Position numbers and translations under genes: made by a program. A stretch of 64,000 nucleotides of DNA from Sordaria brevicollis (lineage: Eukaryota; Ascomycota; Sordariomycetes; Sordariales; Sordariaceae): NCBI GenBank assembly GCA_033439795.1, contig JAUTDP010000010.1, positions 2,294,001 to 2,358,000 on the forward strand. The letters are read 5' to 3'. A model generated the notes under the pieces. That model made no database searches. It was not told the DNA's origin and saw only the letters and a list, made by a program, of their open reading frames with translations. Below are positions 1-12,149 of the stretch, piece by piece; within the stretch, counting starts at the first letter, position 1, and each line of letters starts with the position of its first letter.

Positions 1-2416
1 GCCATTCCTTGAAGTTGAGATGCTTGGCCTCTTCGCTTGATGTTGAGCTGCCAATGCCGGCAAACAGGGAAGGGAACTCGAAGCCCTCAAGACGAAGGTT
101 GGCGTTGGCCTGTCGGTTGGTGAGATCCAGATATGCGCGCTCAAGTCTGTTCCTGGTGCTGGTTGAAACACTGTTGTAAATGGGCAGCTTGAGATCCTGG
201 ATGGACTCGTACTTGCCCACGGCATGGGTGAAGGCCTCGTTGTACAGAGTCCATGATCGCATGTGCTCACCCAGGACGATAGCCTGGATGGTCTTTTCGC
301 GGCTGCCCCTCACATCCGAAACGCCAAACTGATCCAAGAATGTGTTGAATGCTGTATCAACCTGGTCGCCGTATGTTGACCCGTCATGGTTCCGGAAGCC
401 CAAGTTCTTGAGCAGGGCAGCCACCTGAAGCAATGTCGCAAACAATGTCGGGTGGTTGTTTGTGGCAATAATTGGTTGGTTGGTCAACAGAGCAAACAAA
501 TTCCTTGCTGCGACCAAGCTGTCGAGGCTCGTATTCTCAAGCGGGAGGTAAAGGTGTCCGTCATTCGGGTTTGCGCCGTATGTTGACGGTGGTGGTAGTA
601 CTGGTCGCCTGTTGGTGGCATCGTCGACTGTGAGAAGACTACCGGCGGCACTAGCTTTCCGGGGGTTGTTAAACCCGGTAATCTCGGATAGCAATAGTTG
701 CGACGAGCTGACGAGGTAATCGTGGACTTTGAATGATGGGCCACGGCCACTCGTTGGAGGATGAAGGTAGACAAAGAGGTTTCCAGATTCGTTCCAGAGT
801 TCCGGTACCTGTACAAGTGGGTAAGGTGAGTTAGCATTGATGGGTGACGGAAGACACAAGACACACCGACGGGAAAGTCGGATGTAACCAGGGCGCACAA
901 CGTCATACCTTTTCACCATTCAGAAGATTTGCCGTGCTGTAATCGGCCTTGCTGTCTGGCGCAACAATCCAAGCAGCATTGCTGTCTCCCTTGTTGACTT
1001 CGGAGTTTGACCTTGATCGACCTCCAAACCAACTCCTCCTCGCCTTGTGCTTCTGTGCTCCATTGCTGTCATCGCTGCCGTTGGAATGTGTTGATGTCGG
1101 CCTCGAATCTACCGATGTGGACACAATGCGCGGTGGTTCTACTGAGGGAGTGCGGAAATGTCCCGGTTGGCTAGAAGTACTGCGACCCCGAGAATGTCCT
1201 GCTGAGGATGTTGGTGAGCTGTTGCGAGGTGGTAGTTGCTGGTCGTATTGTGGTTGTTTCTGGAGACGATTAGGTGGGATTGCGGCTCCCGGCGGAGGAC
1301 CTTCGACCGAAAAACTGCGGGATCCGGTGCCGGGCCTCGTGGTAGCGGGGCCGGAGGAGGGGTTCGTCTTTTCTAGGGGCATGGTCGACGCTCGAACTGG
1401 TTCTAGGGGATATTGTTAGGATATGAGAGGTGTGAAAGAGGGAAAGAAAGACTGATGATAAAGGAGACAAAAAACCAACCTGTTCTTGGGGAAGACGACA
1501 GAGGAGGGGAGCTGCTATTATTATTATTATGGAAATTCCTATCCAATCCATCCGCGGGTGACGAGGACTCCGGGTTGGCGGCGGCCGGGTCATAATATAC
1601 GTTGTTAACAGCGCTGGTACTTGGCCGGATGATGCTGCCAGTGTGTGGTCGACCATTGGTGCCATTGGCGAGGTCGGTCCCCGTCACCTCTCTCACTGTG
1701 GACTTGGCTGAAGTGGTTGCTTGCTGCGCCCCTGGATTGGCGTAATTGGCGGCAGTGACCGGGGTCTTGTTCGCCTGGCTCCCACTTGCGGAAAGGAGGG
1801 GATTGGCAGTCACCGGCCGCTGCAGCTTCTTTGCAGAAGGAGCACTAACAGAGGTACCCTGCTGATCTGCATCTGACGAGAAAAATGATGGAATCAGCAT
1901 CGAAAGGCGGGACTTGCGCCGTTCCTTTTTCGCTTCCTGGGATCCCTGGTCCACGACTGCTGTTGCTGGTGTCAGTCTTCCACCACTTGTTGTTGTTGTT
2001 TTACTGTTGATGCTGCTGCTTCTTGAACCAGCAACACTGGTGTTGGCCGTCGATATACCGCCGCCATTGCTGCTTTCTCGGTCCGTCTCTGGAGAGGTCG
2101 CCTCGATGGTGGGAGTGATCTCGGAGTCGGGTGTAGGTGGTAGCTGGACCACCACGGGCTCTGCCGCTGGCCCCTTCTCCTTTGTAGCGCCGTGATGAAG
2201 AAGTGAGGAGAGGTGTAGTGAGAGGGTGCTCTTTCGGTGGAGGAGCTTGCGCTGGGGAGCTGGACCAGCGTCCATAGTGACAGCACTCGGAGGGGCCATG
2301 CCGTCTGATGGCGACACAGGTGTCCGGTATGAGTACTGGGTGTGGTATGAGTGATAGTGCTTTGGAGGCACAGCGTAGACGGGAGGACGACCAAAAGTTG
2401 TTCTGTTTCCCGTCAT
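1..2416 (-). CDS. DUF8004-like fungal protein, 5' part (runs off left edge)
   Basis: Model: complement(join(<1..808, 909..1402, 1480..2416)), at least 746 residues, C-terminus outside the window. The start is the first ATG of the long 5' open frame. Intron 1 (1403-1479, 77 nt) has a GTTGGT donor, a CTAAC branch and a TAG acceptor; intron 2 (809-908, 100 nt) has GTATGA, CTAAC and CAG. Phases agree at both junctions. Residues 1-470 are low-complexity Ser/Thr/Pro/Asn with basic patches (LLHRKSTLSLHLSSLLHH). From exon 3 there is a folded domain with SGRGPSFKVHDYLV, NLFALLTNQPIIAT, SREKTIQAIVLGEHMRSW and TRNRLERAYLDLTN. This pattern matches, from memory, the fungal DUF8004 proteins of unknown function. 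No signal peptide or membrane segment is visible. Family assignment is by recollection, so moderate; the coding call is strong because the reading stays open and conserved-looking across both introns. Confidence 0.82.
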
Positions 2417-3587
2417 GTTTTCCCAGTGGAAAAAGGGCGATGTCGCCCAGCCTTATACCAAGACGTCGTTATTCCGGCAACTACTCTTCTCACCCCTTAA
2501 AGCAAGGGGGCCGGCACAAACGGGGGACCACCTGGTCGTGGAGTCGTTCGGGGTGCTGCGTAGCCGAGAACCACAATGTGGTGATAGTGGACCGTGATCG
2601 AGATGTTGGTGGAGCGAGGTGGCGGGTAATGGTGTTTCTGCTGCTGAATTGGAAGCAGAGAAGGAAGTCGATGTGTATGACGGAGGATTGCCGGCGGGAA
2701 AAGGGTGATCAGCCAGTTGAAGTCAGTCTCAAAGGTTTCTGGAAAAGAAGAAGGGCGGGTACGGTCTAGTTGGAAAGAAAAGGTATCTTTCAGTTGGCGC
2801 GTAGGGCAGAGACAGCAAGGCGGGACACACGGAAGGTTATCAACCCTTCAACAACGAGTGAAGGGGGTACCGGCATGGGTCAACATCGGACGGGAAAAAG
2901 GGACGACAGTGACGAGGCCGGGTACAGCTACAGCCCCGACACTTCAACATTGCAGGGTGGCAGTCCGCCTCATCGGAAGAGACATGTGCATCTGCATGGC
3001 ATGGCCTTACACGTACATGGCCAGGTAGATCAGGATGGTCTGCAGGCGTTTGGAGCGTTGACAGATTCCTTCCATGACAGCTACATTACCTCCTGTGTCA
3101 AGAATATCCCTACCAGCGAAGATCTCGAATTTGTTTCAGGATTTTAGGACGGAGATGTCCACGCACAGAGCTGTCAATGGGACGATCAATCCTGGGGTTG
3201 TGGTTTGATGTTCTGGTCATCAACCACTTTAACTTCCGAGTCCCCCCTCGGGCAAACTTTTGGTGAAAAGTCAAAGGTATGGAGGATATCATGTGTTCCG
3301 CCGTATAGGTAAGGTCGAGGTAGCGCCGTATACGCAGTGTTCCGCGTGGCTTTCTCCTATTCTCCCTTTTGGGTCTTTGGGAATTCCCCGTCAGCGGGTA
3401 TGGGTTTGTTGGTGACACAGGATGCCGTATCCATTGAAAAGCCACTCGGGGTCCTCCGACACACTCGCTGCCTCATCGGATCCTTGTGGTCTTGCACGCG
3501 CGTGTTTGACAAGTCTCTTTCTGAGAACATCGAAGAAACGGGTTCAACGGAAGTTAAACTCACCTCAGTCAGACTGGATAACGTCAT
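2417..3587. other. Upstream region of the DUF8004-like gene
   Basis: About 1.2 kb of normal-composition DNA upstream of the minus-strand gene. It presumably carries its promoter and 5' UTR. Reading frames present are short and low-information; I see no further gene. Confidence 0.5.
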
Positions 3588-3811
3588 ATCTCTTTAACCG
3601 GTTTTTGCGCCACTTTTGTCACTTTTTGGTTTTGGACCAATGAGGTGTTGTAAAACACCAGATGTAACCTCACAGCAACCTACAGCTACTCTGTGGATAT
3701 CTCAATGAAACGCTATAGAGCACTAACGCGGAAGGTAGCTGTTAAGGCTGACGGTCCCCAAAAGTTTATATGGGCCGGGAAAAAAATGGCGCAAAAACCG
3801 GTTAAAGAGAT
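3588..3811. mobile_element. MITE-like element with 25 bp perfect inverted repeats
   Basis: Positions 3588-3612 and 3787-3811 are exact reverse complements (core AACCGGTTTTTGCGCCA on the left), and similarity weakens just inside into T-rich (left) and A-rich (right) sequence. The 224 bp unit has no coding potential, which fits a miniature inverted-repeat transposable element. It holds a small inner palindrome at about 3643-3660 (GGTGTT..AACACC). No clear target-site duplication is seen in the flanks, so either it has decayed or the true ends differ by a few bases. Composition is not RIPed. I cannot tell whether it belongs to a named Neurospora family such as Guest or mimi. Confidence 0.7.
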
Positions 3812-5027
3812 GGCCCTCTTACACGCATCGTTAATGGCATTTTTAGCGTCGTCCTCGTCTATCGATAATGGCGGGGTTACATGCAGAACAGAAAGCCGCT
3901 CGGAGCTGGGCCCTTTTTCTTGGGTCGTCTTCTTGGAGGGACAGGGGGTCTCGGGCTCTGGGGGTTAGGGGTGGTGGGCGCGGCGGCGCATGGCGTGGAT
4001 GGATGCAGGGGTAAAGTCTTGTCACCCGTGCCGTCTCCTAACAAAATGTGGAATGTGACTTTGTTCCTTTTTATTTTCCTCATGTTTCAACTTCTTCCAC
4101 AGTCTCTCTCGGTCTCGCTTTTTGATTGACATCTTCACCGTATCTTGTTCCCAAGTCTCTTGGGGCTTCTTGGATTTCTCTTGACCTCTTCTGGGCAAAT
4201 CTAAAAGGCTGGCGATCTTGTGCTCAATAAGATGGGTACGAGGTTATGGGCCTCATCCATGTCCTTTCCCATGTCTTTCCCATGACTGGTGCTCCACCGA
4301 GATTGATAACTTTCTCCGGTAAAATAATGAAGCCCGAAAGGTTCTCATCAATCACAACGAACCACCAGCACCACTCACTGGACGCCATCCCAGAACGCCC
4401 CCATCGCGGCCCTTTCCGCTCGCTCGCTCGCTCGTCGTCAAGTCGTCGTCAACAACATCCGGGGAAAGCTGAAAAAGGTAGGTACACGACATCCTAGAGC
4501 AAGCACTGCCACTGCCACGCCCATTCTGCCACGTCAAAACAAAGGTACTTCATGTTAGTAGTACTGTAGGCACATTTCAGACAGACACATCGCCGCGCAT
4601 GCTCAAGTCAAAGAGGACACCCGACATCCCGAGCCAGCGGATGTGAACCAACCAATTCAACCACATGCGCGGCCCTGAGCATGCATGCACAGCGAGTGGG
4701 CAAGGTGCTGTACTGTACGTGTTTAATTCCGCTACCCAAAGCAGAGGCAGACGCTGGCCTGGATTCATCTTCAAACGACATTTCAAGCAATATCTCAGTC
4801 CCTGGAGAAGCCCCGGGTCCTCTCGGTAACGAGATGGAAGCCATTTTATACTTTTCATTCCCCAATCGTGCAAACCTGAACCTCTCCAGATTGAACCGAG
4901 ACCTTGTGTTATGAACCCCGGAGTTTTCGGAATTTCACTTCAGCTCGTCGACTCCATGGGCTTTTTAATGTCCCAGAGAGAACTCAGAATGATCCACCTC
5001 GCGATTATCCCGGCAATACGGTATATA
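3812..5027. other. Intergenic DNA between MITE and transposon block
   Basis: About 1.2 kb with no supportable gene. Composition is normal up to the sharp boundary with the transposon block at 5028. Confidence 0.5.
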
Positions 5028-5128
5028 CCCGTGGGTGTCAGCGCCAAGGCGTAAATAATCTACACCCACTCTCCCGCAGAGAGTGGGGAAAAAAAACGCC
5101 GGACAACTAGAAATTACCGGACAGTCTT
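5028..5128 (+). repeat. Left terminal inverted repeat of the outer transposon
   Basis: It begins CCCGTGGGTGTCAGCGCC and pairs with 15322-15422; the outer 78 bp are perfect. An internal 9 bp stem (CCCACTCTC...GAGAGTGGG, loop of 5) could fold as a hairpin. Unlike the interior, this end is not AT-saturated. Confidence 0.93.
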
Positions 5129-5699
5129 GGCGCCTTTTACCCGTAAAATCCACCATTTCTATCCAATTACTATAGTAAATCCGACCTTTAGATTTAGAAA
5201 AATTGAAGCATTTATACCAATATTTCGTAATAAATTAATTGCAAACTATTCAATTACGTTACAAAAGGCTCTCTAGTACCCTCTTTATTTATTAGGGGTA
5301 TTAGTGTAAATGTAGGTATTAGTATAAATAAGGGTGGTTATACTTTTAAAAAGGGTATTCCCCCCTTCTCCCCCCCCTCCTCCTCCTCTTCCTCATTTAG
5401 GAGTTTTATAATTTTGAATTTCTAATTACTAATTAAGCGGTTAATTCTAATATACGTAAATACCTTTACTATTAGTATTAAATTATTACCGCGGATTAAC
5501 GTTAATATAAATCGTTAGGTCGGTTATTTTAATAAAGAATTATAAGGTTTTAAGAGGGTAGGTAATTTTTATTTATTTTTATTATCTTTTTTACCGTTAT
5601 TTTCGTTATTATCCTCCTAATCGTTTTTAGAGCCTATATAATTTAGCGGGGTAGGGTTATTAATACCCGTAAATTTAATATTATTATTAGGGAGAAGTA

Positions 5700-7664
5700 G
5701 GCTTTCGTTAATAAATAATATATTTCGAAGAATCCTTTTTATAAATTTAAGTATTTGAATAATTAATTTATTAATGAAGAAAGTAAATTTACGTTTATTA
5801 TCGTTTATTTAGAGCGGATAAATAGGATTAAAAAGTATAAAATTAGCGTTTTATTTAATTTCGATAAAGTATTTTTAGAATATACGTATACGAAAACGAC
5901 CGTTAGCGTTAACGACTTTATTAATTGGGATATATTTCTATTTATCCTATTCCTCCTTTAATTTTTTCTCCTCTTTTTTAACCGTTATGTTAATAGCCTT
6001 TAATTCCTTTTTATATAATATAGTAACTTTATATTATTCTTTAATTTCTTATAAATATTATATACGTTATATAATAATATTAATTATAATATTTTTATTT
6101 AATTTTATAAATTAGCGGCGGGTTTTTTTCGTATTTAGTATTTTTAAACGCTATTTTTTATTAATAATAAATTCTTCGAAATAATTATAAATAAATAAAC
6201 CTTCGTTAATAGTTATTTTTATATATTTAAATACCCTCTTTATTAAGGAGTTCCGAAGTTCGATTAGCTTTTCGAATCGAAAAAGGCCTTATTTTATTAT
6301 TATTTAACGGTTTTTATTAGGTATTATCTTAAAGTACGCAATTTAAAGGGTTTTAAATATTTTTATTTTAAGGGATTCGAGAATATATATTAAATTTAAA
6401 GGGAAAAATCTTATTTTTTTAAAATTAGAAATAACGTTCGAATATTTAAATCCGTAGTCTTAAATATTTTATTAATAATATTATTAATTAATATATAAAG
6501 ATTAGATAATATATAGGAAATTCGCTTATAATCCCGATATATAATCCTCCTTTAATATTAATAATTCCCCTCTTCGAATATAATTTTTAAATTTATATTA
6601 ATATACCGTTTTAAGAGGTTAAAATACTTTTATATTTATAGGTTAAAAGAAATAGGATATATACGGGGGGAAGAAAATTAATATAATATCGAATTATAAA
6701 TAATATTTATATAATTCGAAATTATAATATTTAGAAAAGGAATTTGGGGTAAATACTTTATAAATCTTCTCTTTTAATTGTATAATAGTACGTTATAAAT
6801 ATATAGGGTTAAAGTCTTTTAGGTAATTATAGATATCGAATTTAATATTATATTTATTTTCGTTATAATTAAATTACTTTAAAAAATTTACTTCGCGATT
6901 TTATATAATTATATAATATTTAAAGAAGTATTTATTAAAGTATTATATTTATTCTATTATAATCGTAATATTATTGAATGCAGTATTTAATTAAATAAAG
7001 CGGACGTCGCCGTCGAAATTATTATTAATTATTTCGAGAGTAGGCTATTATTTAAAAATAGTAAATACGGGCAGCGAATTGTTAATTATATTATTATTAC
7101 CGATAAGGGTAATAAATTCCCTATTAGTTAAATTAAATACTTCTAATTATAATTTTTATAATTAATTATTTATTAATAATATTAATAATTTTTAGTAAAG
7201 TAATAAGCGATTTACCCGTTTCTTCCTTTCCTTCTTTATTACCAAAATTTTTAGATTATCCGTTAATATCGCTATATAATAATTTACTTTATCGGCGTTT
7301 TAATAATTGGAAGTAATAATATAGTAATTAGTAATAATTTTATTATTTTTTTCGAAGAAAAATAATATTACTTCGATTTATTATTCCGTAGAAAATCGCT
7401 ATACCTCTACGGGTTTTATTTTAATCGATTCGAATTATAGGTAGTCGCATTTTTATTAAATATATTAATTATTATTATTTATAGGAAGGAGAGGAGGGGT
7501 ATAGTAAGCCTATAATTTATTAGCTATATTAATAATAAGGTCTTTATTAACGAAGCTCCCAAATTCGATTAACTAATAAGTATATACTTCGATAGCGTTA
7601 TTTTTTATTTATACGAAATTTAATAATCGACCGCGGCCGTAGGGATTTTAAATTAGTATACTGC
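5700..7664 (-). pseudogene. Transposase relic, main part (pogo/Fot1 type)
   Basis: The minus-strand frame carries many stops explainable by C-to-T or G-to-A changes. Readable landmarks in order are NPYGRGRLLNFV (about 7620), a HTH_CENPB-like stretch with NKDLIINIANKL (about 7540) and a TPPLLP linker (about 7490). Next comes NADKVNYYIAIL (about 7270), in the place of the family's first catalytic N-x-D-E-x-G motif, then NREFITLIG...SLPVFTIF (about 7040-7125), matching the usual NRE-(S/T)-T-LI-x9-LPP-x-x-IF block. The order and spacing are those of a pogo-clade DDE transposase. The C-terminal third, towards 5700, cannot be read with confidence and that limit is a guess. Confidence 0.65.
7660..7664. 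repeat. Left target-site duplication ACTGC
   Basis: ACTGC directly precedes the LTR start TGTCACG and matches 14943-14947 exactly. Five bp is the usual size for Ty3/gypsy integration. Confidence 0.9.
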
Positions 7665-7929
7665 TGTCACGAGCGACGTGGTCACGAGAGACAAGCTTAA
7701 CACGTTGAATCTAGGTCTATTGTAGAATTATAAAATGAAGAAGAAAAGAAGAAAACGAATAAAGGGCGCGCCCCGCGCTAGGGTTTATACCTAGGCGCGG
7801 GCGACTTACGAAGGTAGCACGTAATTACGTACGCTAGTGCGGTTAACCTTTATTAGGGTAATTGCTTAAGCGATAATTGGTCCGTTAAATAGGGCCTTAA
7901 TAAGGACCCTATCCGTTAGCGTTATAATA
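7665..7929 (-). repeat. 3' LTR of the gypsy element
   Basis: 265 bp direct repeat of 14678-14942. Its outer (left) third keeps C/G where the other LTR has T/A, while its inner (right) half is the more mutated copy. Confidence 0.95.
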
Positions 7930-8249
7930 TTACCCCCCCTTTCGAAAAAAATTCGCCCCGAATCTTCGAAATATTAGAATTATTATTATATATAAAGTAA
8001 GTCTTTTATTTCTTAGCGCCTACTACCCTCCTTAATTTCTTTATACCCTTTTTTAAAGGAACGTTATCCTTCGGATAATTTTTATTAAATTCTTCTACTT
8101 CGGCCTTTTATAATTATTTTTCTAAATATATAAGCGGCCCCGGGTATTTAGAGTATATTTCGTAATATATTTTTAAAAATTTAAATAAATTTTTAAAATT
8201 TTTAACGTTATAGAATTTCGGGTCCAAATTATATCTTTTCTAATTTATT

Positions 8250-9450
8250 CGGTATTAGAATTTATTAAAATATATTCGAAAAATTAAAATTTCCTTTATT
8301 TCCTATTTAATATCGTTTTTCATATATTCCTTTATTAGTTTTTTTAACTTTTAACCGGGTAACGAATTATTAGGATATTTCCGAAACCTATTAGTATAAA
8401 AAATATCCGTTCTTCTTTAACCTTTTAATACTTTTAATTTGAATAAATAATTATATTTTTCTTTAATTTTAAAATATTAATTCGTTAGAAGAAAATCGAA
8501 TTTATAATTTAGCCGGTTTATAAATTCGTTCCGTTTAATAATAAATATTTTATTACCGGGTCCGAAATCCGGGACGCGTTAATATTTATTTAATTATTTA
8601 ATTATCTACTTTTAAATTTTAATAATAAATTCTTTTACCTTATTTACGTATCCTCGGATTTAATTTATTAAACTTTACGCGTTTTCTTAACTAAATTTCT
8701 CTTTAATTATTAATTATACGCCGTTGAAGTTAATTTGAACTTTTTAATTTAAAATTCTAAGTATTAAAAATCTTTTTAATATTTTATACGATTATATTCT
8801 ATTTAAATTATTATACGGTATTCCTATTTATATTATATTTATTACCGGGATTATTTTTAATTAATTATTTTAAAAGTAATTAATAAAGGGATAAAAATAT
8901 TAATTGAAATATTCGTTTATAATTTCGGCTTACTTTATAATTTAATTATATTCTAAAGAAGCTAATTTCTATTTAATATTTAGAATTTTGGCTAATTCGT
9001 TTATAAAATCTAATATAAATTGGGGGCCTTTATCCGAAATAATTTCGTTTAATAATTTATAAATATAGTAAGGGCCTTCGTAATATATATAAATTATATT
9101 TCGGGCTATTACTATTATAAAATAAGGGATAATTTATAAAATTTCATTTAATTGGTTTATTATTACGAATGCGTTATCGAATCTTCGTTTATTTTTAAAT
9201 ATAGTTTTGAAATTTATAATTAAACTTTATTAAATATATTAAGCCGTTAGGATAGGCTTTAATTTACCAGGGGTTTTATCCTAAGGAATTTTCGAAGTAT
9301 AATATATTATATAATTGGCGACGAAGCGATCAATATTATTAATTATTCTTAATTACTAATATTATATAAATATTAAACGTTTTATTTTATTTCGGTTTAA
9401 ATGAGTAATAGTAATTTTTATATATAATTTATAAATAATTTAAGCTTTTA
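8250..9450 (-). pseudogene. Integrase relic of the gypsy element
   Basis: At about 9000-9050 the minus strand reads EIISDKGPQFILDFINELAK, which is the second catalytic Asp block of gypsy integrases (S-D-x-G-P-Q-F). It lies downstream of RT-RNase H, as expected for Ty3/gypsy. Stops of RIP type interrupt the frame; limits are approximate. Confidence 0.85.
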
Positions 9451-9799
9451 GGGTATTGGGTAGTATAATAAATTTATTGAAATAAGTAAGAATTTTATTA
9501 GTAATAAATTAATACCCGTTCTCCCCCCTTTTAATTATATTTCGATAGATTTTTAAATCCGGGTATATTTTATTTTTAAAAATAAGGCGATTTATAAGTA
9601 AATAGCTTTTTAATCGTTCTTTTCGAATTCCTTTTACGATTTTAGGGTTAATTTTTATAATAATTATACTTAGAGATATAATTAACGTATAAACCGTATT
9701 AATATTATTAATTATATTATTAGGCTATATTATCCGATTATTATCAAAGTTTTTAAAGATTTGGAAGGTCCTTTATACCTTTTAATTCGCTTTTTAATT

Positions 9800-11250
9800 C
9801 TTTAAATCCTTTATTTTCTTTAATAATATATCCGTTATACCGTTTTCCTTTTTTAGCCGGTAAAAAATAATAAAATAATATTAGGATAGGAATTCGGTTT
9901 ATTTAATTTATTATAAATTTAAGAGTTTTTTAGTATTAAATTATTTGAAAGCTTCGTTATCCGTTAGGATTAAAAAGGGTTTATATAAATTAATAAATTT
10001 AATTTTTTAATATTATAAAGCTTTAATAATAATTATTAATTCTTTATTATAGATAGAATAATTGTATTTTATATTGTATATCGTTTTTAAATAAAAGGTA
10101 ATTAATTATTATTTATTATTAATTAATTATAATAGTACACTAATTATTATTCTATTGGACGCGTTTATTTTTATACGTATTGGGCGTTTATATTAGAAAT
10201 AGGCTAAGATAAACGTTAATAGTAAACGATTTTTAAATTCTTTAAACGTAGTTTAATAGTTTTTATTTTAATTAAAGATTTCTCCCTTTTTAGTTATAAT
10301 TATTAAAAATTTTACTATCCGATTATAATTTTTAATAAAGTATTTATAAAAATTATAAAAGTTTAAGAAAGATTATATCCTTTATATATTTATTAGGATT
10401 TATTAGTTTTTTATAATAGCAATCTTTTAGGGGTTTACCGATATGCTATTAATTTTAATAATAAAATTTAGGAATTTAATTTTCTTAATATAGAATTCGT
10501 ATTTATTTAAATCCGCTTATAAGCCGGCCGCTTTTAACCTCGCTAATACTTTTTTAATATAAATCTTATATTCTTCTAAATTATTCGAGAAAATAAGAAT
10601 ATTATCGATATATACGTTATAAAAATTATTAAAATATTCTATTAAAATTTCGTTAATATATCGTTAAAAGGTAAACGGATTATTAATTAACCCGAAGGGT
10701 AGGATTTTATATTTATAAGCGCTATATTTTATTTAAAATATTATTAATTCCTTATTATCCGGGTATATATATATTTAGTAAAATATTTATCGGATATTTA
10801 TTTTTGAGAAGATTTTTACTTAATTAATTCGGGCGATAATTTTATTAATAAGGGGTAATAGGTATTTATTTTTTCGAATAATAACGTTAAATTTCCTATA
10901 ATTTACGTAGAATTTTAATCTATTATTAATTTTAAGTACGAAAAAGATAAACGCCGTTTATAGGGCCGAATTATTTTTAATAAACCTTTTAATTAATATT
11001 TCGTTAATATATTTCTAATAAGCTTTTAATTTATTTACCGATATTTTATATAATGGATTATAATTAAAATCTTCGGGTTTTACTCCATTTATTAAATTAA
11101 TTTTATAATTATTAGTATAGTAATCCGGTAGGGTATTGGATTCCTTTTTATTAAATACGTTTAAATATTTATAAGCGTATTTAGGGATTTCTTTTTTAAT
11201 TCGCTTACGTAATTCTATTTTATTTTTAGCAAAAGCTTATTTTTTTCGGT
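9800..11250 (-). pseudogene. Reverse transcriptase-RNase H relic
   Basis: Minus-strand reading gives VYIDNILIFSNNLEEY at about 10570-10625, the RT palm motif Y-x-D-D with the second Asp read as Asn. KKVLARLKAAGL, ADLNK and IKKIKFLNFIIK follow in frame (10460-10560), the standard connection in gypsy RTs. Further on, KPFLILTDNEAF (about 9950) and a KENGITDILLK stretch (about 9840) match the RNase H end. Numerous in-frame stops; limits approximate. Confidence 0.9.
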
Positions 11251-11879
11251 CGTCGATAAATCGGTTAAATTTATAGAGGCTAATAATTCCTATATATTCT
11301 TATTTAATAAATATAAAGAAAGCGTTAGTACCGATAATAGCAAAGTCGTTATAATATTTATATTATCCTACGCCGTTGTATTTTAATCGGTATCGGTTAT
11401 ACGTATTTTCTCCTTAATAAGGATCGTTTTTTCGTTCGGTTTCGAATATTTCGATATATTTACGTCGTATAAGTATTATATTATTATTTTCTTATTATAG
11501 GGTATATTAATCTATTAATTTACGTTTTATTTTTATTAAATTTTCGTCCTCCTTTAATCGAACGGGTCTTTTTTTAAGCTTTTTAAAGAGTTCGGTCGGT
11601 CGGTTATATTTTATTGAAGGCGACGGTGAGGGAATTATATTAATAAGGGTTTCAAATTTGGAAATCCGTTTATTAAATATTAAGAGAATAATAATTATTT
11701 TATCGAAGATTAATTTAATATTAGCGATATTTATTAGGACTTTATATTTTTTTAATTAATATTTATTTAAGATAACGTTATAGCCCGAATTAATAATAAT
11801 TATTACTTTTTTATCGAATTTCTAATTTTGTACTTTAATTAGTCTTTTTAAATATTAATCGATCGTTTCGCTATATTAT

Positions 11880-12118
11880 CCGGTATAACCTCTTATAATA
11901 TACGGTTAGAACCCGTATAATCTTTTTACTCTTTATTTTATTATATTATTTATAAAGTTTTTATTTATAAAGATATTACCGTTTATTCCCGAATTAATAA
12001 GCGTATCGTTTATAAATAAAGTTTTTTTATTATTATTTACTATAATATAGGACGTAATTAAAATTGGCCTATTTAAATAATTTTTTAAAAATTTTTTATT
12101 TACTTTAGTTTTCTCCAA
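11880..12118 (-). pseudogene. Retropepsin relic of the gypsy element
   Basis: A short open stretch (11933-12118) reads LITSYIIVNNNKKTLFIND then TLINSGINGNIFINKNF. This is the flap and active-site layout of gypsy aspartic proteases, with the catalytic D(S/T)G replaced by NSG, a RIP-type G-to-A change. Confidence 0.75.
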
Positions 12119-12149
12119 TAGTATTTCTTTTAGATTCTTTCTAAAATAA

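Noticed and set aside
5800..5940. Plus-strand stretch reading FNFDKVF in the RIPed block, at first taken for a transposase NFDE motif
   Set aside because: The minus strand carries a longer ordered series of pogo-type motifs continuing across the gypsy insertion; the plus-strand hit is isolated.
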